Below, piece by piece: positions 1 through 4,632 of a DNA stretch of 7,741 nucleotides; the first letter of the stretch is position 1; each line of letters starts with the position of its first letter. The position numbers and the translations under genes are program-made. This stretch comes from an uncultured Oscillibacter sp. (GTDB taxonomy: Bacteria > Bacillota > Clostridia > Oscillospirales > Oscillospiraceae). The DNA lies in assembly GCA_900551885.1 (NCBI GenBank), contig URXS01000087.1:1-7741 (forward strand), in the 5' to 3' direction. The notes below the pieces were generated by a model. That model was not told the DNA's origin. It ran no database searches and worked only from the letters and a program-made list of their open reading frames with translations.

Positions 1-518
1 AGCACGATCATCGGCAGCATGGCCAGCAGCCACACCGCCAGAATCGCCAGGATTCCCCGGCGGGTCCACACCGCCCAGGGACGGCCCGGAGACCGGGCGT
101 TCAGCAATGCCAGAGTCCCCTGGCTCACCGTCCACCCCAGGGGCAAAAAGGCCAGGGACCAGGGAACCAGCTTCCACAGCCAGGCGGGTGCGGCAAGATA
201 GGTCCGATCAAACAGCTCTCCGGTCAACCGGCCACCCCACCAGACCAGGGCCAGCACCACGCCGCTGACCACTGCCCCGGCGGCCAGCCGCCGAAGCTGC
301 GCTGTCCGGTCCGTCTCCGCCGGGCCGTAGAGAATCTCCTTGACGTCTGCGTCCAGGGCCGTCGCCAGGGCGGTCAGCATCTCCACGTCCGGCCGGGACC
401 GGCCGGTCTCATAGTTGGAGACCGTCTGCCGGGTGACATGGAGGGCCTCCGCCAACTGGTCCTGACTCATATTTCGTTTTACCCGCAGGGAGCGGATGTT
501 TTTGCCAATGTCCCGCAT
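1..518 (-). CDS. XRE-family HTH transcriptional regulator with membrane tail (partial, C-terminus off the left edge)
   Basis: The frame runs open from an ATG at 518 to the left edge, giving 172 residues with no stop. Residues about 6-60 form a Cro/C1-type helix-turn-helix: a start of the type IGKNIRSLRVKRNMSQDQLA, then VTRQTVSNYETGRSRPD, the classic recognition-helix pattern, then a helical closing part ending in EILYG. After a short charged linker the chain becomes hydrophobic, with likely membrane segments near 78-95, 112-136 and 155-172. Many Clostridia carry such regulators with an N-terminal HTH and a C-terminal membrane domain of unknown signal. The start is set by AGGAGG at 528-533, 9 bases upstream. 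It follows the deacylase gene on the same strand after a 79-base gap but has its own promoter (545-573). DNA binding is well supported; the target and signal are not known. The family and HTH are seen directly; autoregulation is inference. Confidence 0.9.
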   Translation of the reverse strand, partial: MRDIGKNIRSLRVKRNMSQDQLAEALHVTRQTVSNYETGRSRPDVEMLTALATALDADVKEILYGPAETDRTAQLRRLAAGAVVSGVVLALVWWGGRLTGELFDRTYLAAPAWLWKLVPWSLAFLPLGWTVSQGTLALLNARSPGRPWAVWTRRGILAILAVWLLAMLPMIV

Positions 519-544
519 CCGGACGCACCTCCTGTTTCAACTTC

Positions 545-573
545 AGTGTACGCCAAAAGGGGAGAACTGTCAC
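545..573 (-). promoter_or_regulatory. Predicted sigma-A promoter of the XRE regulator gene
   Basis: On the minus strand a GTGACA -35 box (568-573) and a TACACT -10 box (545-550) are separated by exactly 17 bases. Transcription would start near 538, giving a leader of about 20 bases that contains the AGGAGG site. The -35 match is 5 of 6 and the -10 match 4 of 6. This suggests the regulator can be made apart from the upstream deacylase gene. Confidence 0.6.
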
Positions 574-589
574 GCAAAGAGTCTTTGCG
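573..589. promoter_or_regulatory. Perfect 17-base palindrome, candidate operator
   Basis: CGCAAAGA and TCTTTGCG flank a single central base, so both 8-base arms match perfectly. It abuts the -35 box of the regulator promoter, sharing base 573, and starts 9 bases past the deacylase stop codon in the minus direction. No T-run follows in the minus direction, so it is a poor intrinsic terminator. Position and symmetry fit a dimer binding site, perhaps for the XRE protein itself; a weak hairpin after the deacylase is the alternative. Confidence 0.5.
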
Positions 590-597
590 GCGGGTAT

Positions 598-2175
598 TTA
601 CAGGGCTTTTCCGTTCCGCACGCCGGTAAAGCGGCCCTCCGCGATGGCGGGAACGCCGCCCACGAACACGTAGTCCATGCCCTCCGCCAACTGCTCCGGC
701 TGGTCCCAGGTGCCGGTTTCGTGAATGTGCTCCAGAGTGAACAGGCAAAGGTCGGCGTCGGCCCCCACTTCGATCCGTCCCTTTTTCGAAAGGCCGAAGC
801 GGTCGGCGGCCCGGCGGGTAATCTTATGGACGGCCTCCGACAGGGTTAGCACCTGTTTTTCGGCCACGTAGGTCTCCAGCAGCCGGGGATAGGTGCCGTA
901 CACCCGGGGGTGCAGCAGCCCGGCGGGATAGGTGGAATCGGAGATCACCCCGGAGAAGGGCGCGCGCAGAATGTCGGCAATGTCGTCCTCGTGGGCGATG
1001 AAGTCGATCATGGAGGGGCCGCAGTCCTCCGCCGCCAGCAGGTCAAACAATGCGTCAAAGGGGTTCTTTCCCTGAGCGTCGGCAATGAAGGCAATGGACT
1101 TGCCCTCAAAGGCCTGGTGCTCCGGCCGTTTCAGGGAGGCGGCCAGGATGTTCTCAAAGCCCGCCAGGTCCACGATGTTTTCAAAGTCCCGTCCGGTCTC
1201 CATCCGCCGCCGCATCTCCCGGCGCTTGGCCGGGTCACGAAGGGCGGCGGTCAGGGCCTCGTTTCCGCCGGAGAGGAACTCCGGCGGCAGCACATGGATC
1301 AGTTGGGTGGACCCGGCAGGGTAGGGGTACACGTCGCAGGTCACATCCAGCCCCTCCTGCCGGGCGCGTTGGATTCGCTCCAGCATCCGGGGCACGGCGC
1401 TGCGCCAGTTACGGCGACCGATGGCCTTCAGGTGGCTGATCTCCACCGGGGTTTCCAATGCCCGGGCCACGGTCAGCATCTCCTCCAGAGCGGCCTCCAC
1501 CCCGTCGCCCTCCTGGCGCATGTGGACGGTGATGACCCGGCCGGACCGGCGCAGAGGCGCCAGGGCACGAATCAGACCGTCGGTGTCGTAAAAGCACTCC
1601 GGCGCATAACCCAGGCCCAGAGAGACACCCAGTGCCCCGTCGCCCAGCGCCCGCTCCAGGGCCGCGTGGATGGAATGGTACGCCTCGTCAGAAAGCGGCC
1701 CGTCCTCAAAGCCCGCTATACAGGCACGAAGGGTCCCCATGCCCACCAGCATCCCGGCGTTCAGGGCAGGCCGAACGGCATTAAGCAGGACGCGGTAGTC
1801 CGCCAGGGTGGGGAAGGACTCCTCTGGAGCCGGGCCGATGATAGGGGCCAGATAGTTCAGCACCGCCTGGCGGTACGGACCCTCCACCGGGGCCAGGGAC
1901 AGTCCGCAGTTACCGTTGAGGATGGTGGTCAGCCCCTGCGCCAGCTCTGCCTGGCCGTGGCAGGGGTCCAGCATGACCGCATCACCGTGGCGGTGGACGT
2001 CGATAAAGCCGGGGGTCAGATACCGGCCGGCGGCGTCGATGGTTTCCCGGGCCTCCCCGCCCCGCAGGTCTCCCACAGCGGCAATGGTTCCGCCGGACAG
2101 AGCCACGTCCCCGGTACAAGGCGGGGCACCGGAGCCGTCTAGAATCCTGGCATTTACAATAAGGTAGTCAAACAT
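598..2175 (-). CDS. N-acyl-D-amino-acid deacylase (D-aminoacylase), amidohydrolase superfamily
   Basis: The 525-residue product should hydrolyse N-acyl-D-amino acids to a D-amino acid plus a carboxylic acid in the cytoplasm. Visible parts: a small N-terminal beta part (1-55), the TIM-barrel metal motif at 59-65 (DVHRHGD, His61 and His63), NGNC with Cys90, VHMRQEGD with His218, ISHLKA with His248, ISDSTYP with Asp412, and the family block HPRVYGTYPR at 422-431, then a C-terminal beta part with GRIEVGADADL. The spacings 63-90 and 218-248 equal those recalled for the Alcaligenes D-aminoacylase ligands (69-96, 220-250), so the active site looks complete. The start ATG at 2175 is preferred over an earlier non-ATG start because GGAGG (2184-2188) lies 8 bases upstream. 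The Arg within His-Arg-His is less usual than the common Thr. No transporter or racemase adjoins it; the next gene downstream is the XRE regulator. A dihydroorotase- or hydantoinase-like role is less likely. Exact substrate is unknown. Confidence 0.9.
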   Translation of the reverse strand: MFDYLIVNARILDGSGAPPCTGDVALSGGTIAAVGDLRGGEARETIDAAGRYLTPGFIDVHRHGDAVMLDPCHGQAELAQGLTTILNGNCGLSLAPVEGPYRQAVLNYLAPIIGPAPEESFPTLADYRVLLNAVRPALNAGMLVGMGTLRACIAGFEDGPLSDEAYHSIHAALERALGDGALGVSLGLGYAPECFYDTDGLIRALAPLRRSGRVITVHMRQEGDGVEAALEEMLTVARALETPVEISHLKAIGRRNWRSAVPRMLERIQRARQEGLDVTCDVYPYPAGSTQLIHVLPPEFLSGGNEALTAALRDPAKRREMRRRMETGRDFENIVDLAGFENILAASLKRPEHQAFEGKSIAFIADAQGKNPFDALFDLLAAEDCGPSMIDFIAHEDDIADILRAPFSGVISDSTYPAGLLHPRVYGTYPRLLETYVAEKQVLTLSEAVHKITRRAADRFGLSKKGRIEVGADADLCLFTLEHIHETGTWDQPEQLAEGMDYVFVGGVPAIAEGRFTGVRNGKAL

Positions 2176-2202
2176 AAGGTCCACCTCCCGTTCTCTGGCC
2201 TC

Positions 2203-2231
2203 AGTGTAGCACCCCACCGAAGGCTTTGCAA
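2203..2231 (-). promoter_or_regulatory. Predicted promoter of the deacylase gene
   Basis: On the minus strand TTGCAA (2226-2231) and TACACT (2203-2208) are 17 bases apart, pointing to a start near 2196 and a leader of about 20 bases. The -10 region, TACACTGAGG, matches the regulator promoter's TACACTGAAG at 9 of 10 positions. A CTTTGC half-site (2224-2229 on plus) overlaps the -35 box and equals the half-site in the 573-589 palindrome. Confidence 0.6.
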
Positions 2232-2241
2232 GCGGCGCAAC

Positions 2242-2258
2242 TGTAACCGTTTTGTAAG
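2242..2258 (+). promoter_or_regulatory. Tandem TGTAAC/TGTAAG direct repeat, period 11
   Basis: TGTAAC (2242-2247), five bases, then TGTAAG (2253-2258) form a direct repeat with an 11-base period, typical of sites for OmpR/PhoB-family response regulators. It fits the published WalR pattern TGTWAH-N5-TGTWAH at 11 of 12 defined positions (the last base is G). It overlaps the -35 box of the plus-strand gene and lies about 55 bases upstream of the deacylase start point. Which regulator binds, if any, is unknown. Confidence 0.35.
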
Positions 2259-2281
2259 GAACAACCTTGCAGCCGTATGAT
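2252..2281 (+). promoter_or_regulatory. Predicted promoter of the DUF3795-membrane gene
   Basis: TTGTAA (2252-2257) and TATGAT (2276-2281) are 18 bases apart. Transcription would start near 2288, leaving a leader of about 37 bases with a strong AAGGAGG ribosome site at 2311-2317. The -10 box matches the consensus at 5 of 6. This promoter faces away from the deacylase promoter, so the two genes form a divergent pair. Confidence 0.55.
2253..2271. promoter_or_regulatory. Imperfect 19-base palindrome inside the promoter spacer, candidate operator
   Basis: TGTAAGG (2253-2259) and CCTTGCA (2265-2271) are inverted copies with one mismatch around a 5-base centre. The site covers the -35 box and most of the spacer of the plus-strand promoter, where a bound repressor would block polymerase. 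Its right arm read on the minus strand is TGCAAGG, which shares GCAA-G with the GCAAAG arms at 573-589. It overlaps the direct repeat at 2242-2258, so only one of the two readings may be meaningful. Confidence 0.3.
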
Positions 2282-2324
2282 ATGCTGAAAAAAAGCGGTT
2301 GACGCTGAAAAAGGAGGAATCCTC

Positions 2325-3278
2325 ATGGCCGGCGTGTGTGGAAAGGACTGCATAGGCTGTGCGTACCGGCAGCAGTACGGCTGCCGGGGATGTCTGGAGA
2401 CGGGCGGCCATCCCGTCTGGGGGAGCTGTCGGGTGGCGGCCTGCTGCCACAGCCAGGGCCGACAGAACTGCGGTGAGTGCCCTTCCCATGATGGGTGCGG
2501 TAAACCTGATGAGATGGAGACTACCCGGCAGCAGTGGGCTCGGGATGAGGAGAATCGCTGCGTGGACTGGCGGGAGGGACTGGCCCGGAGGATACCGCTC
2601 ATGGCCCAATGGCTGCCGGTGCTGTTCTGGATGGGCCTGGCCTCTGAGGTACTGAACCTGATAGATGAACTGCCACTGAGCCAGAGTGCGTCTGCCCTTC
2701 TGAGCGTGATCAGTCTGTGCCTGGGCATCGGAAGCCTGGTGGCTTACTGGAAGCTGTCGGTTTTGTCAGAGCGGCTGCGGCTGGTGTGGCGCCTTCAGAT
2801 CGTCTCTCTGGTGATGACGGCGGCACTGACCCTGCTGATGATACCTGCGCTCCTTCAGCCAGCTCTGGGGTCTGGTTTAGCGGTGCTGGCCACAGTGGGG
2901 GCGTTGGGCGTCGCGGTGGTGAGCCTGATCGCCCTGTACCAGTTTTGCGAGGCCATGGCGGAGGAACTGGAGCAGAGCGACCCACCTGGTGTGGGGCAGG
3001 CTGTGCCAATGGGCTTCCGTGGAGGAGAAGGGCATGGCTTGGCCGACAGTTGGCGGCATCTGCGCAAGTGTACGTTCTGGAGCATGGGTATCCTGGTAGG
3101 CTGCTTGCTGCTGGCTCTTCTGCTGCAAGGCGGGATGTTTCTTCTGTTGTTGGCACTGGCGGCGGCACTGGTGCTGGCAGGCTGTGGCGTGGCACAACTG
3201 GTGATGCTGTGGAAAAGCGGCCGCTTCTTCCGGGAGTTACCGCCGATATATGAACCGCTGCCGCCTGCGGAGGAGTGA
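2325..3278 (+). CDS. DUF3795-like Cys-rich domain fused to a multi-pass membrane domain, unknown function
   Basis: The 317-residue product has two parts. Residues 1-60 hold eleven cysteines (5, 9, 12, 20, 23, 35, 40, 41, 49, 52, 58) in a CxxxCxxC, CxxC, GGxPxWGxC, CC, CxxC layout that resembles the DUF3795 family, small Cys-rich proteins that may bind metal or an iron-sulfur centre. After a polar linker (60-92) come about six hydrophobic segments, near 94-113, 124-142, 157-176, 184-208, 250-268 and 270-295. A charged loop (209-249) splits the membrane part four plus two, and the tail is Pro- and Glu-rich. No signal peptide precedes the Cys-rich part, so it probably faces the cytoplasm. ATG 2325 has AAGGAGG 7 bases upstream. 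The gene is divergent from the deacylase, is alone in its unit, and ends at the 3302-3333 terminator. I do not recognise a function; a redox or metal sensor in the membrane is only a guess. Confidence 0.85.
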   Translation: MAGVCGKDCIGCAYRQQYGCRGCLETGGHPVWGSCRVAACCHSQGRQNCGECPSHDGCGKPDEMETTRQQWARDEENRCVDWREGLARRIPLMAQWLPVLFWMGLASEVLNLIDELPLSQSASALLSVISLCLGIGSLVAYWKLSVLSERLRLVWRLQIVSLVMTAALTLLMIPALLQPALGSGLAVLATVGALGVAVVSLIALYQFCEAMAEELEQSDPPGVGQAVPMGFRGGEGHGLADSWRHLRKCTFWSMGILVGCLLLALLLQGGMFLLLLALAAALVLAGCGVAQLVMLWKSGRFFRELPPIYEPLPPAEE

Positions 3279-3301
3279 TCTCCTGCTTTCAATGGAATAT
3301 A

Positions 3302-3333
3302 AAAAAGCGGACGCCAAACGGCGTCCGCTTTTT
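3302..3333. terminator. Bidirectional intrinsic terminator between the DUF3795-membrane gene and pta
   Basis: GCGGACGCC (3307-3315) pairs with GGCGTCCGC (3320-3328) around an AAAC loop, flanked by an A-run on the left and a T-run on the right, so it works on both strands. It lies 23 bases past the plus gene's stop and 13 bases past the pta stop, serving both convergent genes. Confidence 0.95.
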
Positions 3334-3346
3334 AACGGGATGTAAA

Positions 3347-4327
3347 TCAGTCCTCGCACAGGCCAGCGGTAATGATGGCCATGGAGTAGACCTCCTGGGC
3401 GTTGCAGCCGCGGGAGAGGTCATTAATGGGGGCGTTCAGACCCTGCAGAATGGGACCGTAGGCATCGAAGGAACCCATACGCTGGGCGATCTTGTAGCCG
3501 ATGTTGCCGGCGTTGATGTCCGGGAAGATGAAGGTGTTGGCATGGCCAGCCACCTTGGACTCGGGGCATTTGGTGTGCGCCACGCGGGGAGAGACAGCGG
3601 CGTCAAACTGCAGCTCACCGTCGATGGCCAGATCCGGGGCGGCAGCCTTGGCCTTGGCGCAGGCGTTGCGCATCTTGTCCACGTCCTCGCCCTTGCCGGA
3701 GCCCAGGGTGGAGTAGCTCAGGAAGGCAACCTTAGGATCGATGCCGAAGACCTTGGCGGTGGCGGCGGTCTCCAGGGCGATCTCTACCAGCTCGTCCTCG
3801 GTGGGCTTAATGTTGATGGCGCAGTCGCCCATGGCCAGGACCTCACGCTCACCGGTGGCGGAGGGACGGACCAGAATGAAGCAGGAGGAGACGATCTTGC
3901 TGCCGGGCTTGGTCTTGACGATCTGCAGCGCGGGACGGACGGTATCGGCAGTGGAATAGGTGGCGCCGCCCAGCAGGGCGTCGGCGTAGCCCATCTTCAC
4001 CAGCATGGTGCCGAAATAGTTGGCCTGCTTCAACGCGGCGCGGCACTGCTCTTCCGTCATCTTGCCCTTGCGCAGCTCCACCATGGTGGACACCATCTTG
4101 TCCATGTCGGCAAAGGTGGCGGGGTCAATGATCTCAGCACCCCGGATGTTGAAGCCGATCTCCTCGGCAACGGCCTGGATCTCGTCGGGATTGCCCACCA
4201 GTACGGGGGTCAGGAAGGTACCGGACAGCAGACGGGCGGAAGCCTCCAGAATGCGGGGATCGGTGCCCTCGGTGAAGACGATCTTCCGGGGGTGGGCCTT
4301 CAGCTTTTTAATCAGAAATTCAAACAT
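3347..4327 (-). CDS. pta: Phosphate acetyltransferase
   Basis: The 326-residue enzyme interconverts acetyl-CoA plus phosphate with acetyl phosphate plus CoA in the cytoplasm; with acetate kinase it gives ATP and acetate, and acetyl phosphate can also act as a signal. It has the compact class I length (about 325-335) without the extra N-terminal domains of the long E. coli form. Family marks: KIVFTEGTDPRILEA near 15-29, VELRKGKMT at 83-91, ALLGGATYSTADTVRPALQ at 117-135, and near the end NAPINDLSRGC at 298-308, whose Ser305-Arg306 match the catalytic Ser-Arg of Methanosarcina Pta. Arg131 and Arg86 fit the other conserved arginines. Glu312 stands where most relatives have Asp. ATG 4327 is chosen over ATG 4333 and an upstream TTG because GGAGG then sits 8 bases away. 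No ackA is next to it; pta has its own strong promoter and terminator. Confidence 0.96.
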   Translation of the reverse strand: MFEFLIKKLKAHPRKIVFTEGTDPRILEASARLLSGTFLTPVLVGNPDEIQAVAEEIGFNIRGAEIIDPATFADMDKMVSTMVELRKGKMTEEQCRAALKQANYFGTMLVKMGYADALLGGATYSTADTVRPALQIVKTKPGSKIVSSCFILVRPSATGEREVLAMGDCAINIKPTEDELVEIALETAATAKVFGIDPKVAFLSYSTLGSGKGEDVDKMRNACAKAKAAAPDLAIDGELQFDAAVSPRVAHTKCPESKVAGHANTFIFPDINAGNIGYKIAQRMGSFDAYGPILQGLNAPINDLSRGCNAQEVYSMAIITAGLCED

Positions 4328-4335
4328 GTTCATTG

Positions 4336-4340
4336 CCTCC
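4336..4340 (-). promoter_or_regulatory. pta ribosome binding site that decides the start
   Basis: GGAGG on the minus strand is 8 bases from ATG 4327 but only 2 bases from ATG 4333, too close for normal use. This favours a protein starting MFEFL over one starting MNMFEFL. Confidence 0.75.
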
Positions 4341-4377
4341 AAAATGTTGGGATTCAGGATTGAAACATACTGCTTTT

Positions 4378-4405
4378 ATTATACACAACTGATTCGCCGG
4401 GTCAA
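4378..4405 (-). promoter_or_regulatory. Strong predicted sigma-A promoter of pta
   Basis: On the minus strand TTGACC (4400-4405) and a perfect TATAAT (4378-4383) are 16 bases apart. The start point would be near 4371, leaving a leader of about 44 bases. A- and T-runs directly upstream (4406-4454) resemble an UP element, fitting high constitutive expression of a central fermentation enzyme. Confidence 0.85.
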
Positions 4406-4554
4406 TTGAAAAATGACTGACCGGACACAAAAATTTACAAATTCTTTTCAAAAATTCTTTTTGTATATCTTGAACTTTGTGCCCTTACCAAAAGAATGGT
4501 ACAAAAAAACGGGAAAACCAGCAAAAATTCGGCACTTTTTTATGGAAGCGGGGC

Positions 4555-4583
4555 TTGACGAACCGGGAAAAAGAAGGTATTAT
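4555..4583 (+). promoter_or_regulatory. Strong predicted sigma-A promoter of the M23 peptidase gene
   Basis: TTGACG (4555-4560) and TATTAT (4578-4583) are exactly 17 bases apart, each 5 of 6 to consensus. The start point would be near 4590, giving a leader of about 43 bases before ATG 4633. Confidence 0.85.
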
Positions 4584-4589
4584 GAAACG

Positions 4590-4604
4590 GTAACAAATTG
4601 TAAC
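4590..4604 (+). promoter_or_regulatory. GTAAC direct repeat at the peptidase start point
   Basis: GTAAC occurs at 4590-4594 and 4600-4604, a 10-base period, with TGTAAC as the second hexamer. This recalls half-sites of WalR, which controls wall hydrolases in Bacillus and Staphylococcus, but the gap between hexamers is 4 rather than 5 bases and the first hexamer is GGTAAC. Lying at about +1 to +15, it would suit repression. Chance in an AT-rich leader is possible. Confidence 0.3.
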
Positions 4605-4632
4605 TTTTTTGTTGTTTGTCACAGGAGACGAT

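Larger units (their letters stand above)
4328..4632. other. AT-rich divergent control region between pta and the M23 peptidase gene
   Basis: This 305-base stretch holds no gene I can support. It carries the pta promoter and leader on the left (minus) and the peptidase promoter and leader on the right (plus), with about 150 bases between the two -35 boxes. That middle part is much richer in A and T than the flanking genes and has A-runs starting at 4409, 4429, 4450, 4503 and 4524; the first three are spaced 20 and 21 bases, about two helical turns, which favours bent DNA. CAAAAATT occurs at 4428, 4449 and 4522. A short open frame across it (4413-4640, plus) lacks a ribosome site and runs through the peptidase promoter, so I do not call it. 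Confidence 0.75.

Noticed and set aside
573..589. The palindrome as an intrinsic terminator for the deacylase gene
   Set aside because: The usable hairpin has at most about seven pairs and is not followed by a T-run in the minus direction, unlike the two clear terminators elsewhere in the window.
910..2142. A 410-codon open frame antisense to the deacylase gene
   Set aside because: No ribosome site and a low-complexity Gly/Gln/Val product; the minus-strand deacylase motifs explain the region.
2299..2304. TTGACG as the -35 box of the DUF3795 gene promoter
   Set aside because: No -10 box lies at a proper distance before the ATG at 2325; the region downstream is the ribosome site.
3275..4363. 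A 362-codon open frame antisense to pta
   Set aside because: The opposite strand is an unmistakable Pta; this frame gives a Gly/His/Leu-rich product with no motif and crosses the bidirectional terminator.
4397..4424. Inverted GGTCA/TGACC arms around the pta -35 box as an operator
   Set aside because: Only five bases match without a break and the arms are 13 bases apart, which is weak enough to be chance.
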